Part shown: positions 21,902-33,027 of the stretch, one piece after another
Layout of the letters: the number at the start of each line of letters is the position of its first letter
Position numbering within the stretch: the stretch's first letter is position 1
NCBI GenBank assembly: GCA_026874595.1
Contig: CM049318.1
Span: forward strand, 25,756,956-25,820,955
Reading direction: 5' to 3'
From: Sipunculus nudus
Taxonomy: Eukaryota > Annelida > Sipuncula > Golfingiida > Sipunculidae
Length of the DNA stretch: 64,000 nt
Notes under the pieces: model-generated
Seen by the model: the letters and a program-made list of their open reading frames with translations, nothing else
Told to the model about the DNA's origin: nothing
The model's database searches: none
Made by a program: the position numbers and the translations under genes

Positions 21902-23906
21902 TCAGGGTGAGAACCTGAACAATTTTACAGTCCCAACAATAGGATTTTCCACGACCCACAGATAAGTCTTATCTTCCACCACCCACAGATAAGGATATTT
22001 GAAAACGATATCTCTTGGATAGTGAAGATCTGTTAGGAGGTTCCTGACAAAAGTGCCGTCCATTTTATATTCTACAATTCTATGGTTCAAGCGGTCCGCC
22101 ACCAGCAGGTGTCCGTTACTCATCCTGCTGATTCCTCCTGGGTAGTGAAGTAAACCATCCTCACTCCCGAGGCCCCCGAATCTGGTTAGTACAGAACCAG
22201 CTTCATTACAGATGATCACCTCGTGGGTATCCAGGGTGGTAACGACCAGCTTAGTCATCCCGCCGTGACTTATCTTCAGTAAATCCATTAAATGCTTACA
22301 ATCCTTAAGAGTTAACGTTTCCCTACAGCCAGAATCACAGAGAGATTGTTTGGTGATCGTCTTGGAAGTTGGAATAAAAACATTATCATCGGAGACTGCT
22401 AACCAACGAGGGTCTGATATCGGAGGTTTTATTTTATGTCTTACGGTAGAACCGTTCTGTTTTATCTGCGTCACGGTACCTCCGTCTGTACTGATGACGT
22501 AAACGTCACCGCCCTGTACACAAGCGGCTACACCGTCATTAAGTAGCCGTGTCTTTGTACCGTCCTTGTACACTTTGTTACGGTGGCTGATTTAGGACAC
22601 AGAAAAAAAAATATTTATCTCGTGATCTCGAGATAACATCTCGAGATCTCGACATAGAATTTCGCAAAAAAAAAAAAAAATTAGGAAGCAAAAAAAATAT
22701 TTTTAGGAAGCAAAAAAAAAAAAAACATTTTAGGAAGCAAAAAAAATTTTAGGAAGCATGAAATAAAATTTTATGAAGCAAACAAAAAATTTTTAGGAAG
22801 CAAAAAAAAAAAATTTTAGGAAGCAAACAAAAAAAAATTTTAGGAAGCGAAAAAATAATTTTTAGGAAGCAAAAAAAAAATTTTAGGAAGCAAAAAAAAA
22901 TTATACCACATACAACTTTACAGTTCACTAACGCGTCCAGTGCCTTATTTGCGTTTTTTATTTGACATTTACTTAACGATATAGAATAAGTCTCTGGTAC
23001 TGAAGATAAGGAAGTTCTGAGCAGACTACACATCTGCTCATCCGGGACCTCAGCTGACCGTAACTTGTCTAGAACTCCGCCATCTTTTTCTTCCAGTAGG
23101 CCATTTCCGTTCAAGATGGCGGCGGACGCCCGTTTACTGTGAGCTTCGTATTCTTTGAATACAGCGTCTATCCTGGCTTTACACAATCTTTCATGATCCG
23201 TTATCTCCTTCTCCAGTCTTTTTATCATATCAAGTGTTCTTTTCATGTCTTCTGTACACTGGTATTGTTGAATATATTTTCGTTTTTCGGTCACCTCCAG
23301 GTTTCCTGATCTTACTAGCTCCTCTAACTCTCCAGAACATTCTCTCACTTTCTTTTTAATCATTTTTATTCCGGTGGCCATATCTTGAAGTGAGTGGTCC
23401 TTGTGCAAGTCTCCATCAACACATTGTAAACAGACTCCACACAAACAAGTTGTACACACGCCTTGAACTGCTGCCCCATGAAGCTGGCATATACTTTCGG
23501 TTAATACGTGAGAGGCGAACAAAGGCACCTCCTTGTGTTTATTGCTACAATCTTTGCATAAAATGACAGAACACATTAAGCATGCGGCTTTTCCTTCCTT
23601 ATCCTTGCATAAATGGCAAGAAATGATTTTTGAATCCTTGTTGAAGTAATCAGCAAATTGCTGAACATTAATATCCATTGGTAAACTTGAGACGTCTCCA
23701 GAAGGTAGTGCCGAATTCGTCCGACAGGTGGGGCACTCTACCTGTGTTCTGGGACAGTGTCCTTCTTGTTGACGCTTCTCGTGCCAATCCTTTAGACATC
23801 CATTACAAAATGAATGTTGACACGGCAGGAATCTCGGCTGTTGCCCTTCCTTGTAGTTGAAACAAATGGAGCATCTGAACGGTGAAGAATCATCGGATGT
23901 TGCCAT
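21902..23906 (-). pseudogene. TRIM-type RING/B-box/NHL-like gene, copy 2, disrupted
   Basis: The 5' part (23906 down to about 22906) encodes an intact RING, two B-boxes and coiled coil closely matching copy 1. The 3' part (22573 down to 21902) encodes the NHL-like C-terminus. Between them lies a piece of the TACGGTGG long-TIR family, and about 53 codons present in copy 1 are absent. The two parts are in different frames, so a full protein is not made. Other differences: four codons are missing in the coiled coil after DMIK, and a YLWVVE word is duplicated near the C-terminus, adding about nine residues. A truncated RING/B-box/coiled-coil protein could still be produced from the 5' part, ending in a tail encoded by the insert. 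Confidence 0.88.
22579..22905 (+). mobile_element. Truncated TACGGTGG long-TIR element inside TRIM copy 2
   Basis: The left terminus (TACGGTGGCTGATTTAGGAC...), the CTCGAGAT palindromic block and the ttttaggaagc-A(8-14) array are all present. The right half of the element is not. The non-array part looks identical to the right arm (reverse complement) of the complete copy at 47414-49371. The missing right half and the missing 159 bp of gene are best explained by one deletion running from the array into the gene after insertion. Confidence 0.85.
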
Positions 23907-24180
23907 GGTAATCTGGGTATCTGAATATATATATAAAGCCATGAATATATTAAATTTTAAAATAATTGCAGCTGTACATGTACGTAAAAGAAGTTAATTT
24001 CCTGGAGGTTATACAGTAAATGCAATTGACGAATGGTAACTTTGTGATCATTTGTTTATTGGCCGAGAGTGACTTTATTTCAAATCGATAACGAAAACTG
24101 AAATATCATGAAAATTAAAGTCAAATTATTTCAAAACACGATATCAGTTTGGGCATAGTCGGGATTAATATTAAAAATCC
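23907..24180. repeat. TRIM upstream flank (block C), copy 2
   Basis: Matches 41212-41476 upstream of copy 3 (shared: ggttatacagt, attgac, caaaacacg, tatcagt, taatattaaaa). It differs from block B upstream of copy 1. Any promoter of copies 2 and 3 should lie here; no clear TATA box is seen. Confidence 0.65.
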
Positions 24181-24882
24181 AAGTAGTTCACAATTATAAC
24201 TGAAGCTCTAAGAATCTATTGATCTTCGACGAAATATCGAGATCCATACAGCGGTCAAATTATTTTATTTTTAAATACCATGACATCCTAAGACGGCAAC
24301 ATTTACCACCAAAAGGCGATTCAATGTCAAGTGGGTCTGTGTTTCAAGGTTTCGAATGCGGCGCGAATGTTGTCTGGAAGGCATGAAGGTTACACGAGAG
24401 GAAGTTTATAGGTAATATTAATGTTTTAATATAAAACAGTGAATGTGTGAAAGCAGGAGATACTTTCAGTAAATACATGTAATTCCTAATTCACCCAAGG
24501 ACGTCATGTATTTACTTTAGATCTTAGGAAATATACGTTTCTCCTGAAGTTAGGGGTAATTTTTACCAAATTTTACTAAAGTGTTTAAGATGATGAAAGT
24601 AGAAGAATCACGGTCAGAAGAATCATTGTAATGATAATTTAATACCATGGCTTACCAAAGGACGGTAATATGGTAGTCCCCGATTAAGTGATTACATTGA
24701 TACACCATGGTATGGTATATGGTGTTCAGAAAAAAAAATGAATATAGGACTCCAGATCCTAGCAACTGTTCATCTTACTGAAATTAATGATTTTGCGTTT
24801 TACACCTTCATTTAAGGAAGTATAAAACGATAGTGACGTGGACACAACAGTTGACAGTATGAAGTGCAACATCCTATAACCG

Positions 24883-24885
<3 letters not shown>
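24181..24885. other. No gene recognised
   Basis: AT-rich, no feature supported. Confidence 0.5.

Positions 24886-24945
<60 letters not shown>
24886..24945. repeat. (TA)n tract, left half of an LTR element target
   Basis: TA run ending in tatat immediately before the 5' LTR. The run resumes as tatat directly after the 3' LTR at 31804, so the retrotransposon entered a single TA tract. Confidence 0.9.
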
Positions 24946-25748
24946 TGTTACAGGCTCGAGCACTGGAGAACTGCGTGCAGCAGTCTTGCATGTGTCTGTG
25001 TAGCGCTAGCATTGTCCGTTACCGGGCGGGCCCACGTGTGAACCCTGGTGTTGAGAGACACAGCGTTCTTAGTTACCGATGTTTCCTGTAGCGTGTGTAT
25101 TATGTATTGTTGGATTCTTTCCATTGTTCGTGAAATAGAAGTTTCTAGGCTTTAGGGTGAGAAACTATAAATTAGGGGCCTGTTTACAGCCTAGAGAGAG
25201 GAGAGAGAAATATTCGACACGGAAGAGTGTGAGTCAGTTTGTGGACCTTTCCGATAATTGCAGCAGTTATAGATCTTCTTGAAATTTGTAACGGATTTTA
25301 TATAGTCTTCAGTTTGCCTTTGGGATCATTACCAGAACTTTACTTTTGGATTACAACAGATTAATTTTGTGATTGAACTGGACTATTATTCTCTGAGTAG
25401 ATTTACGTGAACTGTTCATCTGGATTATACATTTTAAAGGACTTGTTGGCGCTGTGACAGTAGTAGTATCCAGGTACTGTTCACTTTATTTATTATACTG
25501 TGTAATTGTATTGATTTGCTTTTGTACTGCTGTTATACTGTAAAATTTTATTGATTTAGTATATTGTAATGTTAGGGTTGTTTTAAGAAAAAATTATAAT
25601 TATTTGTTAACAAAAAACACTGACTTCTTTATTCATTCCCCTATGCATTTCACGCTGCCTAGTGTTACAGAATCTGATTTTTTTATCTCCATAACAACAT
25701 TAATGCTCGTCACGACCACGTGATCTGTTGATATTAGGTTCCGTAACA
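24946..25748 (+). repeat. 5' LTR of Gmr1-like retrotransposon
   Basis: About 803 bp starting TGTTACAGG and ending CCGTAACA, the usual inverted TG..CA type ends (TGTTAC/GTAACA). It aligns with 30956-31803 along its length, but with many substitutions and indels, including a block of about 44 bp missing near its start. That indicates an old insertion. The primer site would start at 25749 (taaaattgggggattg); I cannot assign a tRNA. Confidence 0.85.
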
Positions 25749-25916
25749 TAAAATTGGGGGATTGTTCGTTAGGCTTAATTGTTTTGAAAATTTATAAGGC
25801 CTTGACCTAGACACACTGTTTACAATTCATTGTTTACAAGTTTACATATTGTTAACTTTACATTGTTTACAAGATTTATCTTAGTGTTTTTATTGTTATT
25901 GTTTTAACATCTTTAC
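25749..25916 (+). other. Leader of Gmr1-like retrotransposon
   Basis: Untranslated leader between LTR and gag start, with repeated tgtttacaa words. Confidence 0.6.
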
Positions 25917-27050
25917 ATGGCAGATTTCAAACTTGAGACATTTGTTGAAGATCCCGACCTTGATCAACTTGAACAGTTGACAAAAGATCAGTTGTTGCTT
26001 TTGGGACAACAATTAGGGCTAGGTGTGCAAAAAGCTTTGAGAAAGCCTGATATCATTGCTTAAATCATGCACTATCTAGTTAGCAAAGGTTTGGTTGAAG
26101 AGAGTGAAGTGGAAACATAAAAAATGACAGCCTTGCTATGCAGTTAGAATTACAAAAGTTAGAAATGCAACATGAGCTAGCATTAAAAGAAAGGGAAGAA
26201 CATAAAAGGTTAGAAAGAATAAGACTAGAAAAAGAAAAAGAAATTCAGTTAAAACGACTGGAGTTAGAAAGACTTAAACTAGAAAATAGTCTACTTGCTG
26301 CCCCAACACACAGTTTTGATGTTACTAAACACATTAGACTTGTCCCATCTTTTCAAGAAAAAGAGGTCGATAGATATTTCTTACATTAGGAGAAGTTACT
26401 GAAAATTTAAAATGGCCTAAGGAGAATTGGACCATGCTTTTACAAAGTGTATTGAATGGCAAGGCCCAAGAAATTTATACAGAGCTTTCAGTAGAAGCCG
26501 CTGCTGACTATGACCAGGTTAAACGGTTAATCCTAAAAGGTTATGAGTTAGTTCTGGAGGCTTACCGCCAGAAATTCAGATATTAGGAAAAGCGCAAAGA
26601 ACAGACCTACGAAGAATTTGCTAGGACAAAAGATCAATTGTTTGATCGCTGGTGTAGTTCTAAAAATCGATTAAAAGATTATGAAAATTTGTGCCAGTTG
26701 ATTTTGCTTGAAGAATTTAAGCGCAGATTCTCAATGAGAAAAGTCCTGAAACACTTGACATTGCTGCTCAATTAGCTGATGATTATTCATTAACCCACAA
26801 AATAACCTTTACTAGCAAATCAAACCAGTCATTCTCAAACAAGAATGTAAATCAGTATGGTCAAAAGAAGTTTAAGACGCAGTCTCCCAGCACTAGTAGT
26901 CCTGGTAGTTCAACGAAGACCATTGCTACACCTCAGTCCACGTCGACTGTGTCTGAATCCAACTAAGGCCAGTCATTTTCAAAGAAAATCTGTAATTACT
27001 GCAAAAAGGAAGATCATCTAATATCTGACTGCTGGAAACTTGCAAATAAA
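25917..27050 (+). pseudogene. gag relic of Gmr1-like element
   Basis: A start at 25917 opens a frame stopped by TAA at 26061. A frame-shifted continuation (26138 on) encodes a strongly charged coiled coil, then a capsid-like segment broken again near 26389. A CCHC zinc knuckle (C-x2-C-x4-H-x4-C) is readable at about 26996-27040. Several stops and frameshifts mean no Gag is made. Structural role in a live relative: particle formation and RNA binding. Confidence 0.8.
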
Positions 27051-28169
27051 CCAAAGAGCAAACCTTCTGGTTTTGTTTCAAAATCTATGAATAGCATAGT
27101 GCAAGAGCACAACTCCTTTATTGACTCTAAAAAAAGATTTTGATGCTACGGAGGCCAACGTGCCTTCTGACTCAAAAGAAGAATCCGTAGCTTGCGGGGT
27201 AAAAATCTCATTTGATTCCTGCGAGGAATTTAACAAGGCTAGGTTATTTCAAAACTCCTGCGAGGAGTATCCTCTAAATAAGGCTAAGTCCTTTTATGAC
27301 ACTTGAGAGAGTATTTCAAGTGAGATCAGGTCCTTTTATGACACTCAGAACTTTGTTTCCTCTGAGGAAAATTCCTCTGTTGACTCCCATGAGGAGTTTG
27401 ATTGTAATAAGGATGTAGATTCCTTTAATGACTCTGAAAAAGAGTTTAATCATATGACTGACACTGTCAGTGTCAGTTCTTTGTTTGATGAAACTGAGAT
27501 AGTAGATTCCTCTCCTAACTCTGAAATGGAGCTATTTAAGCCATTCATACATGATGGTTTTGTATCACTTTCAAGTGATTTTTCAGATTTCACCCTTATT
27601 TGAACTTTGAGGAACACTAGTTCAGGCCAGACTCTCATGTTAGCTAACACTTTGCCATTTTTTAATAGGTCCTTTACTGGTGCACATGCACTTGTTAATT
27701 GTGTGTTTTCAGACAAGCACACTTCAGTTCCACTTCATTAAAGTCAGATTTGATTTCTGGGAATATTACTGTGGGCAAAAGAACTACTTTACCCTTTAAG
27801 GGAATTCAGTTGCTGCAAGGCAATGATGTTGCAGGTGACAAAGTACAGCCTGTACCAATAGTGACAGAACAGCCGAAATCAGGAAATTCCTGGTTTGTAT
27901 CCTTCATGTGTTGTAACTGGATTTGTGGCCAAGAAAAATCACACATGAGGAAAATGGTCCCGATAATAACATTCTGGGAGTCACTAGTGACTCGTCTAAC
28001 GACTCGCCCGTACAGGATGCAGCATTTTCAAGGTCAGGACTTATCGCGGTACAGCATAAGGACCCTGATATTTCATATTTGTTTCCCAGGGCATTTTCTA
28101 AAGATGAACTGTCACAGAACCCAGTTTGTTTCTATGTTAAATATGGAGTGCTTATGCGTTAATGTCGAC
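27051..28169 (+). pseudogene. Protease/linker relic of Gmr1-like element
   Basis: Broken frames carry serine/glutamate-rich repeats (words like SFYDT and SCEE occur repeatedly at 27.1-27.5 kb), followed by a region that reads as a decayed retropepsin around 27600-27900. At the expected Asp-Thr-Gly active-site position the sequence reads Asn-Thr-Ser (27613-27621), so the catalytic Asp is lost. Several stops lie in all frames. Confidence 0.55.
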
Positions 28170-29260
28170 CACCTGATGTATGCGCTGATGATGAGTGGGC
28201 CATCAAACATCAAATAGTAATCCCCAAAAGCTATCGCAATGAAATTTTTGGCATGGCACATAAGGCTCCTTTATCTGGTCATTTAGGTAAAATAAAACTT
28301 ATCAGAAAGTTAGTACACATTTCTATTGGCCTTACCTCAGGACAGATGTTGTACAATATTGTAAATCATGCCACACATGCCAGATGGTAGGGAAGCCCGA
28401 TCAGAACCCTCCTAAAGCCCCACTTAGACCTATACCTGACTTCGAGGAACCATTTAGAAGGATTATTGTTGATTGTGTTGGACCACAGCCCAAAATCTGG
28501 ACATGAATACTTGCTGACAATTATGTGTGCATCTACCAGGTGCCCTGAGGCAATACCATTGCGCAAAATAAATGCCAAAAGTATTGCCAAGGCTATGACC
28601 AAGTTTTTTTTTTACAACTTTTGGTTTACCAAAATCCGTCCAGTCTGACCAAAGGTCTTATTTTATGTCTGGCTTATTCCAGCAAGTTATGCTTGAGCTA
28701 GGTATAAAACAGTACAGCTTTTCGTCATACCATCCAGAAAGTCAGGGCTCCCTCGATTGTTTTCACCAGACATTAAAAAGCATGATTAGTACCTATTGCT
28801 ATGACACACAAAAAGACTGGGATGAAGAAATTCACCTATTGCTGTTTGCTGTCAAAGAATCTTTTCAAGAGTCCTTGGGTTTCAGTCCCTTTGAACTAGT
28901 CTTTGGACACTCAGTCCAATAAAACTGCTTGAAGAGAAACTCTTGTGTGAAAATCCTGCATCTTTTAATCTATTGCAGTATGTCTCAGACTTTCGCACAA
29001 AACTGCACTATGCTTGTGAGATTGCAAAGTCTAATCTCAAATCTGCACAAAGTAAAATGAAAACAAAGTATGACAAGCACACTGTAAGTAAGACGTTTGA
29101 GCCTGGTGAAAAGCTCCTTGCCTTACTCCCCATCCCTGGCAGACCTCTGCAAGCTAGGTATTTTGGTCCTTACATTGTTGACAAGAAAGTGAGTGATTTA
29201 AATTACATACTTACATTAATTACATTAACACCAGATGGGTGAAAGAAAAAACAACTGTGC
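28170..29260 (+). pseudogene. Integrase relic, placed upstream of reverse transcriptase
   Basis: An HHCC-type zinc segment (GHLG near 28280; C-x2-C near 28365-28380), a first catalytic-Asp word (IIVDCVGP near 28465-28490), then YHPESQG near 28725 and a GPY-type C-terminal module (YFGPYIV near 29158) are all readable in shifting frames. The residue at the third catalytic position, normally Glu, reads Asp (28752). In ordinary Ty3 elements integrase follows RNase H; here it precedes RT, as in the Gmr1 group and in Ty1/copia. Confidence 0.8.
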
Positions 29261-29369
29261 CATGTTAACATGTTGAAACCATATTATGACAGAAATAGCA
29301 CATCAGATGTTGTACATAATGTTACTGCTGTTAAATGTGTAAAAACTTACCCTGGCCCAGTTTAAGTAT

Positions 29370-30060
29370 ATACTGATTATGATGCGATGTAGACATTCAG
29401 TGTGGAACAGTACCACTAAAAACTCAGACGTGCTTAACAACTTGGATGCCAAACTGTCACACATTACCGCACAACAACAACAAGACCTCAAAAACCTGCT
29501 GCGGAATTGGGAACATTTGTTTAGTGACATTAAAACGCGAACTAACATATTGTGCCATGACATCGATGTTGGCGAGGCAAGCTCAGTCAAGCAGCATCCA
29601 TATAGAATGAATCCAGAAAAGCAAAAGTATCTACAAGATGAGGTACAATATTTACTGGACAATGATTTTATTGAACAGTAACTGGAGTTCATCATGTATT
29701 CTTTGCCAAAACCTGATTGAAGTTACCGTATGTGCACAGATTATCGAAAACTGAATTCTCTCACCAAGACTGACACGTTCCCGATTCCGAGGATCGATGA
29801 TTGTATTGATAGAGTCGGTAAGCTCCAGATATGTTTCCAAGTTTGACTTTTTTAAAGGATTCTGGCAAGTTCCGCTGACAGAACGAGCGAAAGAAGTGTC
29901 TGCATTCATGACGCCGCAAGGACTATACCAGTATAAAGGTATGCCGTTTGGCATGAAGAACTCGCCAACCAGGTTCCAGCGCTTCATCCATATGATTGTC
30001 AAGGACATTCAGGGCTTATGATGACTTTATCGTGTACAGCGACACCTAGGAGAAACATCT
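29370..30060 (+). pseudogene. Reverse transcriptase relic of Gmr1-like element
   Basis: The N-terminal RT part is open at 29379-29681. After a frame change, the words for the fingers/palm region (DYRKLNSLT, PIPRIDD near 29740-29800, then FDFFKGFWQVPLT and KGMPFGMKNSPTRFQR) follow. The catalytic YxDD box reads YDD with one residue missing, near 30019, and an in-frame TAG follows shortly after. Ty3-type by sequence. Not functional. Confidence 0.85.
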
Positions 30061-30132
30061 GTAAATTCTTCGCGACCTCTTCCAAAGACTCAGTAAAACA
30101 CGTCTGACCGTCAACTTAGTCAAATCTGAGTT

Positions 30133-30822
30133 TTGTCATGCTCAAGTGACATTTTGGGGTCATATTGTAGGACAGGGTTAAAAGTAAAACCTGTTGATGC
30201 GAAAATAAGTGCTATTTCTGCATTTCCTAGACCAGAAAACAAAAAGCAAATAATGTGTTTTCTTGGTATGCTTGGATACAACAGGAGTGTTTGTCCAAAT
30301 GTTTCTATTGTAGGTGAACCTTTGACTAATTTGTTAAAGAAGAAACAAATGTTTGTATGGAATGTTCAGTGTGAAAATGCATTTCAGAATTTGAAAGCAG
30401 TTCTGCAAAGTTCACCATTTTTAGCAGCTCCAGACTTTTCTGTACCTTTTAAGTTAGCTGTAGATGCTCGTGATACTGCTACTGGTGCTGTGTTGTTAAA
30501 CGAAGGCAGTGATGGCATAGATAATCCAGTTTGTTATTTTTCAAGAAAGTGTAATGTAAACCAGAAAAACTACTCCAGTATTGAAAAAGAATGTTTGGCT
30601 TTGATTTTGGCATTGAAACATTTAGAAGTTTATGTTACTTCATCAGTCAAGCCTATCATTGTCTTCATTGATCACAATCCCCTCACGTTCATGAACAATT
30701 TGAATTGTAAAAATCAAAGATTGTTGAGATGGAGTTTGTTTTTACAGGAATACAGTCTTGAAATCAGACACATTAAAGTAAAAGACAATGTTCTTGCTGA
30801 TTGCTTATCGAGATGTTTTTGA
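30133..30822 (+). CDS. RT connection/RNase H segment of Gmr1-like element (open frame, relic)
   Basis: A 229-residue open frame covers the RT thumb/connection (AFPRPENKKQ, FLGMLGY) and RNase H. The acidic residues are in the expected contexts: VDARDTATGAVL, then the IEKE word, the FIDHNPL word and VLADCLSR at the end. It is the best-preserved part of the element and ends about 130 bp before the 3' LTR, with no integrase after it. It was originally the C-terminal part of Pol, so the ATG used here is not a true start. Confidence 0.8.
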   Translation: MSCSSDILGSYCRTGLKVKPVDAKISAISAFPRPENKKQIMCFLGMLGYNRSVCPNVSIVGEPLTNLLKKKQMFVWNVQCENAFQNLKAVLQSSPFLAAPDFSVPFKLAVDARDTATGAVLLNEGSDGIDNPVCYFSRKCNVNQKNYSSIEKECLALILALKHLEVYVTSSVKPIIVFIDHNPLTFMNNLNCKNQRLLRWSLFLQEYSLEIRHIKVKDNVLADCLSRCF

Positions 30823-30944
30823 AATGTTGAAAACGAGATGTTTGTGTAATGTTGAAAATAAGATTTTTTTTTTTAAATATTGTAACAATTTAGTGATTGT
30901 GATCGCAAAAAGAAAGTTTTTTTAGAAAACATTTTTTTTCTTAC

Positions 30945-30955
30945 AGGATAGGGAG
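30945..30955 (+). other. Polypurine tract
   Basis: aggatagggag directly before the 3' LTR, the expected plus-strand primer position. Confidence 0.7.
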
Positions 30956-31800
30956 TGTTGCAGGAATCTCTTTCATTGTGCGCTGTTGACATTCTGTTTC
31001 CTGTTAGGCTCGAGCGATGGTTTATTGTGTGCAGCAGTCTTGCACGTGTCTGTGTAGCGCTAGCTTTGTCCGTTGCCATGGAAGACGCTCGAGCCGGGCC
31101 GGCCTACGTGTGAACCCAGGTGTGGAGAGACAGAGCGTTCTTAGTTACCAATGTTTCCTGTAGCGTGTGTATTATGTATTGTTGGGTTCTTTCGATTGTT
31201 CGTGAAATAGAAGTTTCTAGGCTTCAGGGTGAGAAGCTAGAAATTAGGGGCCTTGTTTAGAGCCGAGAGAGAGGGGAGAGAAATATTCCAGCGTACACGG
31301 AAGAGTGTGAGTCAGTTTGTGGACCTTTCCGATAATTGCAGCAGTATAGATCTTCTTGAAATTTGTAAAGTTTGCCTTTAGGATCATTACCAGAACTTTA
31401 CCTTGGATTTCAACAGATTGATTTTGTGATTGAATTGGACTATTATTCTCTGAGAAGATTTATGTGAACTGTTCATCTGGATTTTACATTTTAAAGGACT
31501 TGTTCTCGCTGTGACAGTAGTGATATCCAGGTACTGTTCACTTTATTTGTTATACTGTGTAATTGCATTGATTTGCTGTTGTTCTGTTGTTTTACTGTGT
31601 AATTGTATTGATTCAGTGTATCGTAATGTTAGGGTTGTTTTAAGAATAAATTATAATATTTGTTAACGAAAAAACACTGACTTCTTAATTCATTCCCCTA
31701 GACATTTCCCGATGCCTAGTGTTACAGTATCTGTATTTTTATCTCCATAACATAATTTATGCTCGTCACGACTACGTGATCTGTTGATATTAGGTTCCGT

Positions 31801-31803
<3 letters not shown>
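30956..31803 (+). repeat. 3' LTR of Gmr1-like retrotransposon
   Basis: About 848 bp, starting TGTTGCAGG, aligned with 24946-25748. It keeps the block of about 44 bp lost from the 5' LTR. The right end is slightly altered (ccgttac against ccgtaaca) and runs straight into tatatat. Confidence 0.85.

Positions 31804-31848
<45 letters not shown>
31804..31848. repeat. (TA)n tract, right half of the LTR element target
   Basis: Continuation of the tract at 24886-24945 across the insertion. Confidence 0.9.
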
Positions 31849-31852
<4 letters not shown>

Positions 31853-31859
31853 GAGCTCT

Positions 31860-32617
31860 TTTACGGATCTGGCCCATCTGCCAGGTCCATATGAGGATCT
31901 GCAGAATGGCTTGGCCCAATAACAAATTTTATATTATTAATTATTTATAGACGTTTTTATTAGACAAACACTGCACATGACTCAGTTTCATGTTATATTG
32001 TTAATTCTTCATCACAGACATTGTCTTTGTAATTTTTTAAATCATCACCACATTCAAGTTAATGAATTGCAGCTAGAAACTACAATAGAAGTTTAACATA
32101 AGTTTAATTTAAGATAAGAAAACTCGTTGGAAAATTTTCGTTTCCTAAAAATACTTTTATGATCGACTTTCAAACTTGTTTGGGCGAATGACAACTTAAT
32201 ATGGTTGGTTAAGTGACCTCTTGATTAGTTACACGCTACAGTATGCATGGTTTGATCAGAAGGCTTTAGAATACTAGCGGGAATCGTTTGATTACTGCCC
32301 TGTCACTTTGATCCAGTGGTTCATGAGTGCTTTGTTGGTCATTTCTGAGTATATAGTGACACTGAGAAGTTCAGAAGCAGTCTGTAGTGTTTAATTTCAA
32401 ATAAAATGAAATTTAGTAAGGAGAAGTGTTTTTCTAAAAAAAATATAATTATTTGAAAATGAAATTTTGTTATGTGCAGTGTTTGTCTAATGAAAAGGTC
32501 TATATTTCCTTTACAAATCATATAGATTGTCATTTGGCCAAGCCCATCTGCAGATGAGCCAGTGTGTTTGTAGGGCAGTGCATAATAACATATCCTCATA
32601 TGGGCCTGGTCTGTAAA
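31860..32617. mobile_element. Hairpin-forming inverted-repeat element
   Basis: The left arm begins tttacggatctggcccat. The right arm, read on the minus strand, begins TTTACAGACCAGGCCCATAT. Both arms then share ccatatgaggat, ggcttggcc and, deeper in, attagacaaacactgcaca. Arms of roughly 150 bp with some indels flank about 450 bp of AT-rich spacer with no gene. It lies between a TA tract and a (GT)n tract. Confidence 0.7.
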
Positions 32618-32624
32618 CGGGCAC

Positions 32625-32655
32625 ATACGTGTGTGTGTGTGTGGGTGTGTGTGTG
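32625..32655. repeat. (GT)n microsatellite
   Basis: Short GT run directly outside the right arm of the hairpin element. Confidence 0.85.
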
Positions 32656-32968
32656 GAAATAGTCATACTGATTGTATATTGAGAGATGGGACATGAAATC
32701 AAAGAAAAGTCACTCCTAATAGGGGATAATGTTATCTAATACTATGGAGATCTCACGTCTGGATGATAGATAGATACTGGATGACATTCTTGACATCAGC
32801 ACGTGACTGATAACAAGAAGCTCCCAAGCATGGATATAACACTGGCCCGTCTTTCATTTAACAGGTACACATGAATTACTATTGACTGGCTATAATAAAT
32901 AATGGCGTCATGAATGGAAATACATAAGAGACATATGTTGGTGTTGTCTGTGATACAAACACATAATT

Positions 32969-32976
32969 ATATATAT

Positions 32977-33024
<48 letters not shown>
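32969..33024. repeat. (TA)n microsatellite at orphan TRIM flank
   Basis: Occupies the same position next to block B as the TA run at 5964-6012. Confidence 0.9.

Positions 33025-33027
<3 letters not shown>

Noticed and set aside
22573-22915. The insert in TRIM copy 2 acting as a spliced intron
   Set aside because: GT and CAG dinucleotides exist at plausible places, but the combinations I tried do not rejoin the reading frames, and 159 bp of coding sequence are missing anyway.
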